Notes: generated by a model not told the origin, from the letters alone. 24,676 bases of DNA from Haplomitrium mnioides (GCA_049999725.1 JBNGIS010020244.1:1-24676), one strand, 5' to 3'. Positions 1-10,934 are shown, counted from the stretch's first letter. Translations and numbers: made by a program.

Positions 1-706
1 GAGTGAGGAGTGTGTTGAGAGTTAGAAAGGTGAGAGCAAGAGTGATTTGTGTGAGAGCATTTGGAGTAAAGAGTCAGGATTTCACAATATTTTTGTATTG
101 AGTATTCTTCCTTTGTAGATTTTGTTGTGTATTGATGATTGCAGCCACACTTCAACCCACCTCTCATATTCAATGTGCACTCAACATCAAAGTCACATGA
201 GGAGAAACCGGCAAAGCCTCTAGCTTCACAAGTCAAGCTTCTAGGTTGAATACGACGTGGAGCGACTGACAAGGAATGATGTTCTGAGTTCTGATTGGTC
301 AAGAGTTTGTTTTGTAATGTTTGCTATGCTGTTGTAAGTGATTGGTCAAAGAAGCTAGAAAGTTAAAGGTCAACGCGATGTTCCAACTTTGTAATGGAAA
401 ATAACATCAAGCAACACTCTGAAAGGAATATTTATCACCATTTTGGACGTTGTTAATTGTGAATTGCTATAACTATTCAAAGAAGAGGCAAAATGAGCAA
501 TTAAGTGTGTTGGAAAATAATTGAGGTTATCTCAAAAGTTAAAGTCAAATTTTGATATATCATATGATCATTTTTTTTGGTGAAGTGAGAGATTTGGTGA
601 GGAAGAAGTGGATTTTTGATATAAATTTCTACCTCCTTAATTAATTGAACTCGAAAATAAGGTTTGAACTAAGTGTTTGGGTTAACTACTGATGATACTA
701 CATGTG
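1..706. other. AT-rich region, possible old LTR end
   Basis: No gene is recognised here. The stretch is AT-rich and all frames are broken. It ends in a TACA at about 699-702, a few bases before a primer-binding-site-like sequence at 713. An LTR of a gypsy-type element would end at that point, so part of this stretch may be the 3' part of a 5' LTR whose start lies left of the window. No second copy of this sequence was noticed elsewhere in the window, so the LTR assignment rests only on the PBS-like site. Confidence 0.25.
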
Positions 707-712
707 AATTTT

Positions 713-730
713 TGGCACCGTTGTCAAAGA
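713..730 (+). promoter_or_regulatory. Degenerate tRNA-Asp-type primer binding site
   Basis: The sequence TGGCACCGTTGTCAAAGA resembles the primer binding site used by many plant gypsy elements primed by tRNA-Asp (TGGCGCCGTTGCCGGGGA). Thirteen of 18 positions agree, and all five differences are G-to-A or C-to-T, as expected from decay of methylated DNA. It is preceded by a T-run, as is common in such elements. No gag I can recognise follows it, so this is a tentative call. Confidence 0.4.
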
Positions 731-906
731 GTTGAAAAGTTATGCAAAAAAAACATTTGCAAAGCTCGTCATTTAATAAAGGTTACATGTTTAAAGCTAA
801 AGAATGAAGGCCTAGAGAAGAATAAGATTTGGATAGCTAATTCTTGTGGACAATTCGAGAGCTTGTGGTTTGAATCAAAAGAGTCCGAGATTGGAAGAAT
901 AATTTT

Positions 907-1437
907 CTTTTGACTGATTTTCTTGCAGATTTGCAAAATCATTTTTCTTTGTCTGCTCTAATGAATACTAGTTTGGGAATTAGAGATTACTTGTGGGATT
1001 CTATCCGACTTTACAAAACACATCATTTCCCGTAGGAGTTACTTCTTGCCGAAGAAGTTGAAGAAGAATTTTGGGAGTTTTTAAAAGACGTCGAGTTACC
1101 TTGGGGTTGAGCAGTTATGCTAAACCCTTAAAGAAAAGAAGAGTTGATGACCGTCCATGCTTTTATTCACTCGTTATCTGATTACAAAGGCAAGGATTGT
1201 CCGAAGCTTGAGGAACTCATATGAGATTTGAAGACTTATTTCCATCCTGACGATCTGTTATGACAAAAGGTTGAGAAGAAATAGGTAATAGAAGAAGCAT
1301 GGAAGACACGAAAAGAAGCTAATTGGATCAACATCGACGTATCTTCAATAGAGTTGGCTCTACATCAAAGAATTGCAAAAGATCAACATCTACATTGACA
1401 TGTCATCAACACTTCAACATCTTCAACAAACATGAAA
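907..1437 (+). pseudogene. Decayed reading frame of unknown family
   Basis: One plus-strand frame stays protein-like for about 175 codons, with about seven in-frame stops. It reads like an acidic, helical protein, with segments such as EEVEEEFWEFLKDVELPW and KKEELMTVHAF-like stretches. It lies just downstream of the PBS-like site at 713-730, where a gag gene would be expected, but I do not recognise a gag domain, zinc knuckle or protease in it. The number of stops is only moderately below chance for AT-rich DNA, so it may not be coding at all. The adjacent open frame at 692-913 spans the PBS and is not supported as a gene. Confidence 0.2.
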
Positions 1438-1835
1438 ATATGATTGATTCTATAGTAGTTTTATTTTGTTATATTAGAGCTAGGCTTTTGGCTAGACTCA
1501 TAGTAATTTATAGATGACAAGTATGAGTACGTGCAAGCCAACTCCAATCAAGAAACCAATGGAATATCAAGAAATTCCGGAGAAATGGTTGATCCAAATA
1601 TGGTGAGTGAATTCTAAAAGAAGTTGTGGGATGGTTTTTATGTCTTTTCTTTCTTGTGGGTTGTTTAGTAGTCTGTTTTATATGTTTGTAATTAAGAAGT
1701 CAAGTAATCCCATATAAAGCGCAAGGGAAGACCCAGAAATCATGTTCATCAACGATCAATCCAAGAGTGCTCAAATGGACGGTGTAGCGGGAAAATGTTT
1801 TCTTCTTTGGGAATTGGGTATAGCCAGGGTATGTT

Positions 1836-1837
<2 letters not shown>

Positions 1838-1884
<47 letters not shown>

Positions 1885-1894
1885 NNNNNNNNNN

Positions 1895-1947
<53 letters not shown>
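1838..1947. repeat. CT/GA dinucleotide microsatellite with assembly gap
   Basis: This is a near-perfect (CT)n tract, interrupted by 10 N at 1885-1894. The right end becomes imperfect from 1942 (TGTCTCT). The true length is unknown because the N run is probably a placeholder where the assembly could not span the repeat. CT tracts are common in plant 5' UTRs and promoters, but no gene could be tied to this one. Confidence 0.95.
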
Positions 1948-4500
1948 GGGATGCTTGATCACTCTGGCTCTCTCTTACTTGCTCGCTTCCTCTAGAAGAA
2001 GAATGTGACTTTGGTTCATCCGGAGGAGGTGATGAAGGAGATATGGAACTGAACTATTGAGAATCTGTCGGAGAATAAGTTTCATGACGTGTGTTGAGAG
2101 GAATGGAAGATGCTTCTGTGGAGACTGTAAGGACGTTTTGATCTTGCCAATGTAATTGTATTTCTAAGGATTGGGAAACTAGCAGATGGGGAAAGTAAGA
2201 GAGACAATGGAAAACCAAAAAAGAGAAATCCGATCATGTATGTTAGAGAAGCTCTAGTTCTGAGTCTGCTAGGAAAGATGTGCAAATTGGCCTCCTGTAT
2301 AGTTCCTATGAAGGGCATGTGCTATCGGCATTTTTCTATAAAGCTATTTGAGTTGCTCCGATGGTGATGCTCCTATCTTGTGGTTGAGTAGTAAGTGTGT
2401 ATGCGTTTGCTCTCGTGTCCCTATCGATGTGTAAGTTCTGTGGTATGTGTTGTTTCACTATGAGATTTATCAAAGTGTTGAAGCTAGAAACAGAAGACCA
2501 ACCACAGAAAAAACAGGCCTGCCTCTTTGTTTTTATGCGTTTCTCTTGGTGTCTGTTCACTTTTTATGTCCAAAGTATAAGAAAAAGGACTCAGTCCAGA
2601 AAAAAGAAGTCTCACTCTATGTTGTATGATTCCTCTTATCGGTGTCTGTAAAAGGTTCATTTGAGCTCTATGGATTTTAGCTTAAGTTGCACAAACTAAG
2701 TTATTGACTATTGGATATGCGGTTGGTTTGTTAGTATGCTTAGTAGCTCTAAGATTCTTGAGAATATGGACCTCTAAGTCTTTAGCACATGTACTATTTC
2801 CTTTGATTAAAGGGCTCTCACTTACCCTATGTGAGTTTGACCATTGCATACCTTTTTCATTTGCGTCCCTCCTTTGTTTATCAAAACTCATTGATCATTG
2901 TTGCCTGTGTTGAAAAAAGAGCTCTCATGTTTAGTTCATCTTGAATTGCCTCAAGGTTCATCGCAGTTAGCGGCTTGCTACATTTCGTTGGGAAATTGTT
3001 GCATAGCGCTTGTCTTTTATTCATAGGTCCCTTACATTTCTCTACCTATTAACTGTAGGTCCCAAGTCATTCTTTTTCTTATCTACCTAATCAAACATCT
3101 CTTCGCCCTGGTCCTGGACCGCAAGTCCCTTCGAATACCCGACGATCCCACCATTTATCCAGTCCTTCGCCGCCGTTCAACGCCGTTTTCAACTAAGAAG
3201 TTGGAATAGCATGTCAAGCAGCTCGTAACTCTGATGTCATCCCCTCACTCGATGTTTGTCTTTAGTGTTTGATTACTTCCGCAAGGGTTTAATCTGCCTA
3301 CTGGTTCCTCTTCATATCCACTAGTCTCAAGCTTTATTTGGTGGTAATTTAGCTCCATCAAAGTCGTTGCTTTGTCTCCTACCTTTGTTCACTGCTTTGT
3401 CTATATCCAAATTATCAAAGTCCCTATTTTGCCACTTATCCAAGATATTGTCGTCGTCATTCTATCCTTAGCCAATACTTTGGAGTCTCTATTTTGTCCC
3501 TTTTAGAATTCCTCTATATTGTCATTTCATCTGTTGTTCTATCTGAGTCCATGTTTTGACCTAGATCCGATCTATCGGACTCGCGTTTGTACCTGTCAAG
3601 ACCTGTCGGAATACTTTTGGAAGAGCAGATTCGAACACCATGAAGTGCCACACGATCCTTGTACCCATGTTCCCTTAGTGGCCGTGGAGTCGTACCCTTT
3701 CCAGACATGTTTGCTCGAAGTCGCGCTTTTGGTTGAGATTGTGCTAGTAGACCCCACTCGTATAATGTCATGTTAATCTGCGTTGTTGGAATGTCATAAC
3801 TACTCGAGACATGCCTATAGCTATGATGTTGTGTTTCAGACAGTTTCTTACCTCAATTCCCTATTCCGATTAGTCGTCCGCAGGAATACTCACATGAATG
3901 TTGCAGAAGTTAGATTGTTGGAGACTACCACTATACAACAAACAATTGATGTCGTAAGAACCCGTTGTTCCCTTTCCTCTCTCTCTCTTCTTTTTTTCCA
4001 CCCTCTAGAGGGCTCTTTCTCCTAGTCCCTCGCCATCTTATTTTACATAATAGTGGCACATGTTGTCTCTTCCCCCACCCCATTCTAGTTGTTCCATCCT
4101 TTGCTCTATTGGATTGCCACTCTCTGCAATGTTGTCCTACGTCAAAATGGCTTATGCATGTGATATAGATCTTTCATTGTTTATGTATCGCATGTGGTTA
4201 AAGATAGTTGACACTCTGTAGTGGTTGGCCACTTGGATTCCTTTGGATACGTTAAGCTTTGAAGATATTCATGTCATGACCCACAAGTGTCTTTGATGCT
4301 TGACTTGTAGTTATTGTTGAGTCTTTGTTCTCATTGGAAATGCATTAGTTCTGATAGATGTTGAGTTTGTTTGCAAAACAATTGCAATAGTGTTAGGTCT
4401 TGAGTTGCAAGATATAGGGGGAGCTTTGCTTCTAATATGTTGTAGTATATTGCTTAACTTCTTTTTTGATCTATTCACTAATACTGTCTTAAACCTGGTG
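1948..4500. other. No recognisable gene; unassigned DNA
   Basis: Nothing in this 2.5-kb stretch could be assigned. A plus-strand frame from 1996 to 2364 is open except for three stops, and its last 78 codons are uninterrupted, but it matches no family I recognise. The 3000-4100 part is somewhat richer in C and has short pyrimidine tracts near 3970-4030. A purine run AGGGGGAG near 4414-4425 resembles a retrotransposon polypurine tract, but no LTR start follows it. This may be old, unrecognisable transposon sequence. Confidence 0.5.
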
Positions 4501-4515
4501 TTGTAATTGAAGGTA

Positions 4516-5506
4516 TCATAAAATGATATCATATTGTACAAGCGCAATAACAAATTGTATAGATTTTGTGTACTCTTTTCCAATCCTTAGAAAGAATGGC
4601 CTATAAAAGCAAAACACATCATGCTTTTGGTTGTCAGCCATAGTCACAACATTCCTTTTAATAGACCTAAATTTTGCTTTGATTATCTTAGCAAAACGTA
4701 GTGATGTACAATTTTCAAAACTCCTACTATCCACCAACATTCTACAAGAGGGCTTCTCAATCATACTATCAAGATGGAATAAAGTACCTTGAATTCTTGT
4801 CAAAATTTTACTTTTGTTAGAGCTTGCAAAGTTTTGAGTATGTTGTTCAAATTGTTGAGAACGCAACCTACTTTTTGTAGTAGTAAGTAATGAGTTATGC
4901 CACTCCACTATACGCATTGGTTCTTCTAATTGAGTAGGCTCTCTCATTATAGCTTTCATTCTCGTGCAAGGCTTCAATCCCCAAACAAAGTAGTCTAGTG
5001 TTTTTTCTTCTCTTATATGAGAAATTTGCATAATTGTATCTTGAAAATGTGTAACATAGCTTCTCACAATACCAAGTTGCTTCAATTTGGCCAATAATCA
5101 CTTGTTACTTTTGAAGCATTACAACCAGATCTTGAAGTCACCGCTTCTTTGAATTCACACTAAGAAACGATAGGAGTAACAAATCCATGTTGTGCTTGTT
5201 CTATTTGATATCTCCACCAAGTCTTTGCAACTTTTTCTAATTGACTTCCTACAAATAAAATTTGTTGACCATCTTCTCTAATGTTGTAGCTTAAAAATAT
5301 TGCTCACAATTGAATACAAAGTTCTCAGATGCACCACAAACCATCTTCCCATCATATGCTTTTGGGAATGGAAATCGACCATAACTATCTTCTTCTTGAA
5401 AAGTTGCTCTTTCTTTCATTCTCACTTCCAAAAGACATGAAAGATGCTCAAGATGTTGTTGCATTGCTTGAACAACCGCCTCTTGATTCTTCATGTAACT
5501 CACCAC
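4516..5506 (-). pseudogene. gag-pro: Chromovirus (Ty3/gypsy) gag and protease remnant
   Basis: Minus-strand remnant of a gypsy gag that packages element RNA into virus-like particles, followed by the start of the aspartic protease. The N-terminal part (5506-5291) ends in CEQYF. A frameshift near 5300 leads into the capsid-type segment with GSQLEKVAKTWWRYQIE (about 5250-5185). Next come a stop and a frameshift near 5100, then FQDTIMQIS and VWGLKPCTRMKA (5094-4945), typical of the Retrotrans_gag family. The zinc knuckle normally found between gag and protease is missing, apparently by deletion. The protease motif reads LVDSRSFENC (about 4737-4708), so the catalytic Asp-Ser-Gly has become Asp-Ser-Arg. 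Similarity stops near 4600, before any reverse transcriptase. A PBS and LTR lie immediately upstream at 5522-5920. It is inactive. Confidence 0.85.
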
Positions 5507-5521
5507 AAAAAAAAGCTATAT

Positions 5522-5533
5522 CTCTCATACCAA
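5522..5533 (-). promoter_or_regulatory. tRNA-iMet-type primer binding site
   Basis: On the minus strand the sequence TTGGTATGAGAG matches the initiator-Met tRNA primer binding site common in plant chromoviruses (TGGTATCAGAGC) with few differences. It lies between the LTR-like sequence and gag, exactly where a PBS should be. This fixes the right-to-left orientation of the 4516-5920 fragment. Confidence 0.7.
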
Positions 5534-5535
5534 TA

Positions 5536-5920
5536 TAAAAGATCTCAAAGACCAAATCCAAATGAGTAAGAATTCATAGCAAACTCTAATAGAGTCGTTC
5601 AACCAAATGCCAATAAGACAAGCAACTAAAGAACCCAAGTGATTTGAGAGGAACTCCAAAATGAGAAATAAGTCTATGAAGCGTTTCTATTTATAAAAGA
5701 AAAGAAGTTGTCATCCCTCTTTTTTCACTTACAAGTCAATTCTGATTTCAACCCTAGAATTAATCACTTAGAGGTTACACTTCTAATTTCAACCTTTAAT
5801 ATGCTCACTTTGAAGCCACTTCTAATTTCAACCCTCAAAGTTCTAAAAGTAACTTTGAATGCAAGTAATGTTATCTCAATTCAACCCTAAAAATAACCCT
5901 CTACCACTTTCTTCACTCCT
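5536..5920 (-). repeat. 5' LTR of minus-strand chromovirus fragment
   Basis: This region ends next to the PBS and contains a TATA box. It shares a 62-bp core (5849-5910, read on the minus strand) with 8960-9021 on the plus strand, which follows the chromodomain of the other fragment. Internally the motif AGGGTTGAAAT or close variants recurs about four times on the minus strand (near 5755, 5795, 5835 and 5885), probably U3 subrepeats. The outer boundary is uncertain and could lie anywhere between about 5915 and 6000. Confidence 0.65.
5688..5695 (-). promoter_or_regulatory. TATA box of chromovirus LTR
   Basis: TATAAATA on the minus strand, about 155 bp upstream of the PBS. That distance would fit a short R-U5 segment, so this is the likely core promoter of the LTR. 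It is inferred from position and motif only. Confidence 0.5.
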
Positions 5921-6701
5921 CTCTATTTTCTTATAAATAACACAAAATCATAATCAATAGTACAAGCAATATTCAACCATTCTATATTATTAGTGCTTTA
6001 AAACTCACAAGGCCATCCTAGATCTCCATAGCTTGGTCTTTTCCTCACTTTCACAAAGCTGTGTGGATGAAATTGACTTGGCCTCCACTTGAATTTTCCA
6101 TGAAAATCTCTTCGACAATTCTTCACCCAAAGATTTCTTCAAACTTTGATTGTAACACTTGGATGAACCAGAAATACTTTCACCAAGTTGGTTGTACGAA
6201 TCTTAAAACATTTTTCTCAAGGTCTATTGTAGCAACATAGCACACCAAAAATTTTGCAACCAATTTTTCTTCAGTTTCTTTATAGACCAACAATTCCCAA
6301 CAAAATTTCTTCCACAAATCTTCAGCACTCCGAGATACCATCGATGTTATCAATTTTGTGATCAAATTTCTCAATCATAATCCAAGATACCAAGGATGCT
6401 CCACAAAGAAATTTGAAATCTTTTGATGTACTTTTCTCAAGTGATAACTTCTTGAGCAATTCCAAATGGTTGATTTTCCGATATCAAAACTATGCACTTT
6501 TTCTTAATAGAAATCAATGCTTCTCTAAGAACTGCAATACCTTAGTTCTCCTCTTGGTTCATAAATGAGTAGACATCGAAAGATAACCTTTCAATGAGAG
6601 TACATGGTCTTAAATACTAAGGTAAAAAGACAAAAACTCCAAAATGTCTAAAAATAGAAGTTTATATGGAATGGTGTGGCATAGAAGTCTAAGTGTAAGT
6701 T
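5921..6701. other. Unassigned spacer between two chromovirus halves
   Basis: No gene is recognised. A 64-codon minus-strand open frame at 6180-6374 has no family I know. The stretch separates the outer end of the minus-strand LTR from the first recognisable RT codons on the plus strand. If the two halves are one inverted element, this would be former flanking DNA carried inside the inversion, possibly with ruined RT sequence near 6600-6700. Confidence 0.4.
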
Positions 6702-8790
6702 AAGGTTATTATAGAGTGACCAACACCAAATGATATACAGGATGTTCAAGCTTTTAATGGATTAGCAAGTTTTTATTGAAGATTCATCCATGTCTATGCT
6801 TATATTGCTATATCACCTACAGATCTGTTAGACAAGAAGGAAAAGTTTCAATGGACGACCAAGTAGCAAAGGGCATTTCAACAACTCAAAGATGCAGTGT
6901 CTTCTTGTTGAATTCTATAACCATATGACCCAAAGACATGTTGTATAATTGATTTTGATGTCTCTAATTTTGTTATTAGAGCATTGTTACAACAAGAGTT
7001 TGAGGGTGGACTTCATTTAATTCCTTTCATGTCACGCCGACTAAATACATCAAAGAGAAATTATTCTACAAGAGATAGAGAGCAGTTGGCAATGGTCTAT
7101 GCCACTAAAGTCTGGAGATACAAAATTTTGAGAAAGCATAAACTTATGCACCAATCATAAGCCCTTGTTGCAATCAACTCACTTGGAAAATATGACAAGT
7201 CGTCATCATCGATGGCAATAAAAGCTATAGCTCTTTGATATCAAGTTGAAGTACAAGTTAGGAAAGCTCCACACTATTCTTAATGCATTATTACAAAGAC
7301 AAGATCATTGATTAAATACATTAGAGGTTGCAAATGTTAGTATATTACATATTGACAAAGCAACCACTGACGACTTTCGACAAAAGTACAAGAAGATACC
7401 TTCCTAAATTTTCTAAGGACAAGTTTGGTGGTTAAAGATAGTGAGTATCATACAATTTCTATTCAAGATGAGATTCTCTATCAAGGTCATCAAATATATG
7501 TTTCATAAGATGATGTGTTTCGAATGCTCTATTTACAAGAAGCACATGACATTCCAATCTCTTAGCATCTTGGGGTAGACAAGACTATGGAGTTGCTTCA
7601 ATACACTTGATGGTGGCCAAACCTAGCTTGAGATGTTTGTAGCTTTGTCTGCTCTTGTGGAAGTTGTCAACAAAACATGGCTTCAAATCAAAAACCAGTT
7701 GGTCTTGTTCAACCACAACCGATTCCTATTACTTGTTGGGAACATGTAAGTTTTGATCTTGCTACTTTGCTTCTAATGACACTTCATGGGTTTATTGTCA
7801 TTGTGGTGTCTGTAAACAAGCTAAACAAATTCATCTAACACCAACGGTGGATATGGTAAATGCTCTATAATTGGCAAAGATTTACTTTGATATAGTCTTT
7901 AATTATTATAGAATGCCAAAGGTGGTAATATCTGACAGAGATCCACAATTCATTGGGAAGTTTTGGCAAGAGTTGTTCACACTTTTAGGTACTAGACTAT
8001 CTATATCTACAACTTATCATCCTCAATTAGATGGGCAAACTAAATGCGCAAATCGTAATGTGGAGGATATGCTTTGAGTGTTTATCAATGTTCATCATAT
8101 GGATTGGGATAGTTTCTTACTGGCAATGGAGTTTGCATTCAATGACTCTAAATAAACAAGTACTAGATTTTCTACTTTATTTTCTAATTCAAGTCAACAT
8201 CCTCTTATTCTTGATGGTTTTGTTTCTTCTTCCTCTTCTAATGTTCTAATTCTTTTTGTTTCATTTATCTTCCTCTTTACAAGGTGCCAAAAACCATCTT
8301 GTTATTGCTCAGAATTGGCAAAAACAATATGTCGATGAATATCGTCATGATTTCTCTTATGTTGTAGGTGAACTATTTATGATTTCTACTCATGATCTTC
8401 TTTTGTCTTTATATAATCAAGTCTGTAAAATATCTCTATCTTGGATTGGTTATTTCTTAGTTTCTCAAGTTATTTCTTCTATTGTATACAAACTTGATCT
8501 TCCTCTACATATGAAGATTCTTCTTGAATTCCATGTATCTAAACTTAATCCTTTTGTTTCCCGTCCATCTTCTTTTCCAAATTGTGTCACATTCCTCCTC
8601 CACTTATTGTTCTTCATGATCATGAAGAATATTGGATGAACTACATTTTGGCTTAACGATTCTTCAAGTGTGGGCGTCATCTTCAAGTTCAATATAAAGT
8701 TTTGTTGATGGGATATCGGCTTCATGAACCTACTTAGAAGCCATGTTCTAATCTTGAAAATGTTCAAAAGGCTCTTCAATTAATTGAAAC
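6702..8790 (+). pseudogene. pol: Chromovirus pol remnant: RT end, RNase H, integrase, chromodomain
   Basis: Plus-strand polyprotein remnant in gypsy order. The RT C-terminal segment (6702-6900) contains PTPNDIQDVQAF and KFQWTTK. RNase H (about 6940-7310) contains IDFDVSNF, FMSRRLNTSKRNYSTRDREQ and LAMVYATKVW. The integrase zinc-binding H2C2 region (about 7530-7670) keeps a CGSC pair. The integrase core (about 7730-8080) keeps VISDRDPQFIGKFWQELF and YHPQLDGQT. The catalytic glutamate expected 35 residues after the second aspartate is Lys (QTK for QTE), so the integrase would be dead even without the many stops and frameshifts. The GPY/F-type end (8290-8560) contains VYKLDLPLHMKI and FHVSKLNPFV. 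A chromodomain (about 8595-8780) follows, with DHEEYW, GRHLQVQYKVLLMGY and a downstream NLENVQKALQ. The chromodomain places the element among chromoviruses. Confidence 0.9.
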
Positions 8791-8879
8791 TGCTTGTCAT
8801 GGCGATGACATTATTGATTAAAAAATCAGGATTATACAATAGTGAAAGCATGATGTTGTGCTATATTTAAGAAAATATA

Positions 8880-9021
8880 GAGGAGCAAATGTAGTAGTAG
8901 ATATTTTTTCTAGGGTCGAAATCATTTTAAGTTTACTTGGCTTAAAAGTTACTTTAAGTAAAGTGGTATAAGGTTACTTTTAGGGTTGAAAAGGGATAAG
9001 ATTACTTGCTTTTGAAGTTGC
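8880..9021 (+). repeat. Truncated 3' LTR of plus-strand chromovirus
   Basis: This lies directly after the chromodomain. Positions 8960-9021 align base for base in length with the minus-strand LTR core at 5849-5910, at roughly 80 percent identity by eye, and include the AGGGTTGAA motif. A TGTAGTAG at about 8898 preceded by a purine-rich run (AGAGGAGC) may mark the polypurine tract and LTR start. The LTR stops abruptly at 9021, where the satellite begins, so the rest of U3, R and U5 is missing. Confidence 0.6.
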
Positions 9022-10313
9022 TATGAGTGTTGGGATGAGCATCATGTTCACTTGTCCACACATCTTTGGTTATATGAGTGTTGGGATGAGAATCAAGTTT
9101 ATTCATCCACGCAGTTTTGGTTATGAGTATTGGGTTCATTCATCTATGTAGTTTTGAATGTGAGTGTTGGGATGAGTATTATGTTCATTTAGTATGATAC
9201 TATAGTTTTGGCTATTAGTGTTGGCATGAATATGAGGTTTATTCCTCCACACTGTTTTGGTTATGAGTATTTGGATGAGTATCGAGATCATTCATCTACA
9301 CAATTTGAGTTATGAGTATTGGGATGAGTATTATGTTCATTTGTCTATGTAGTTTTGATTATAAGTATCGGGTTTATTTGTCCATGTAGTTTTGGTTATA
9401 AGTATTGGGATGACTTTTGGGTTCATACGTTCGTATAGTTTTGGTTATCATTTTTGGAATGAGTATCGAGTCCAATTATCCTCCTAGTTTGGGTTATTAT
9501 TGTTGAGATGATCATCTAGTTGATTCGTCTACACACTTTTGGTTATGAGTATTGGGATAAGTATGTGGTTCATTCGTCAATGTTGTTTTGGTTATGAGTA
9601 TCGGGCTCATTCATCCATACAATTTTGGTTATGAGTTTGGGATTCATTTGTCCATGTAGTTTTTTATTATGAGTGTTGGGATGAGTATCGGGTTTATTCG
9701 TCTACGTAGTTTTGGTTGCGAGTATTGGGATGAGTGTTGAGTTTACTTGTTTATGCAAATTTGGTTATGAGTATTGGGATGGGTATCGAGTTCATTCGTC
9801 CATGCAGTTTTGGTTATGTGTATTAGGATAAGTATCTAGTTCATTCTTCCATGTTGTTTTGGTTATGAGTATTGAGAAGACTATGAGTTTTACGACCATG
9901 TAGTTTTGGTTATGAGTATTAGGATGACTTTTTGGGTGATTCGCCCACACTAATTTGGCTATGAGTATTGGGATGAGTATTAGGTTCAATCATCTATGCA
10001 ATTTTGGTTATAAGTATTAGATAAGCATCACGTTCATTTGTCCACATAATTTTTATTATGAGCATTGGGATAAGTATCAAGTTTATTCATCCATGCATTT
10101 TTTGTTATGAGTATTGGGATGAGTATTGTGTTTATTTGTGTGTGTAACTTTGGCTATAGGTATTGGGATGAGCATCGTGTTCATTTATGCAAGCAGTTTT
10201 GGTTATGAGTACTAGGATGACTATCACGTTCATTCATCCTCACAGTTTTGGTTATGAGCATTGGAATGAGTATCAGGTTCATTTATATACGTAGTTTTGG
10301 TTATGAGCATTGG
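9022..10313 (+). repeat. 50-bp satellite array, left part
   Basis: Tandem array of a degenerate unit of about 50 bp. Its core reads GTTTTGGTTATGAGTATTGG, followed by GATGAGTATCGGGTTCATTC and then GTCCATGTA before the next GTTTTGG. There are roughly 25 units, with frequent point differences and some shortened units (for example near 9130 and 9600). Because 50 is not a multiple of three, short open frames here (such as 9792-9989 minus) are artefacts. The array abuts the chromovirus LTR on the left and is cut by the inserted long-LTR element on the right. Confidence 0.92.
10309..10313. repeat. Target site duplication, left copy (ATTGG)
   Basis: ATTGG directly precedes the TG of the left LTR and is repeated directly after the CA of the right LTR at 21051-21055. 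In the satellite consensus the target reads GTATTGGGATG, so the duplication arose inside one satellite unit. Confidence 0.93.
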
Positions 10314-10927
10314 TGTCGCTCCCCTGTTTCGGGCTTTAACCTTTTCAGACCCTGTTTTGGGTGCAGGGGAGGATAGGTTAACGGGCTTTCACTTTCTTTT
10401 CCTGAGATGGCCCCTTGCCAATTACCACTTTCAGACCTTAAGGACTCTTCCTCTCCTTACAAGCCTGGTATGCTTTTCTCACTCTTCTTCTTCACACACT
10501 CAAGTCAGACATTCCACCATTCACAGGTCCACATCTATTACACCCAGCTGTGACTTGTGTGATTCTTCTGCTTTATTCATAGGACCCAATGACTTAGGCC
10601 CTGCCATCTTATTTGAGCTTGGGCAGAATGGTGTTGGTGACCTGCACAACTGAACACTACAAGAAGTCTGGACTCCCCCTCTCAGGGTGGTCACAACACT
10701 GATCCAAATATTCCTAATATATCCTAGCATGTTCTAAGTCCTAATCTATGCAACAGAGTCAGACCAGAGAGCATTTACCCCCAGGCTACCAGACTTGTGT
10801 CAAGGGATTGAACTCCCCCTTCAAGTGTGTTCCCAAGGTCTTCTTAGCTGATATGTGTCTCCTAATCTAATACAACACTACAACACAATGCAGAAAGGAA
10901 ATCTAACTACACAGGTATGAACAACAC

Positions 10928-10934
10928 ATTTATA
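10928..10934 (-). promoter_or_regulatory. Candidate TATA box in 3' LTR
   Basis: TATAAAT on the minus strand, conserved in the other LTR at 17811-17817. It lies about 615 bp from the downstream LTR end. If it is the promoter, U3 would be about 3.2 kb and R-U5 about 0.6 kb. This rests on motif and conservation only. Confidence 0.35.

Noticed and set aside
692-913. 73-codon plus-strand open frame
   Set aside because: It runs across the PBS-like site and has no family resemblance.
1795-1995. Open frame encoding a long Ser-Leu repeat
   Set aside because: This is only the translation of the CT microsatellite and the N gap.
3514-3776. Overlapping 85-codon open frames on both strands
   Set aside because: Neither has a recognisable domain, and mirror-image open frames of this length are common by chance.
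4410-4430. AGGGGGAG purine run resembling a polypurine tract
   Set aside because: No LTR-like TG start follows and no pol remnant precedes it on that strand.
9792-9989. Minus-strand open frame of 65 codons with repeated NTHNQN-like words
   Set aside because: It lies wholly in the 50-bp satellite; the repeated words come from the tandem units.
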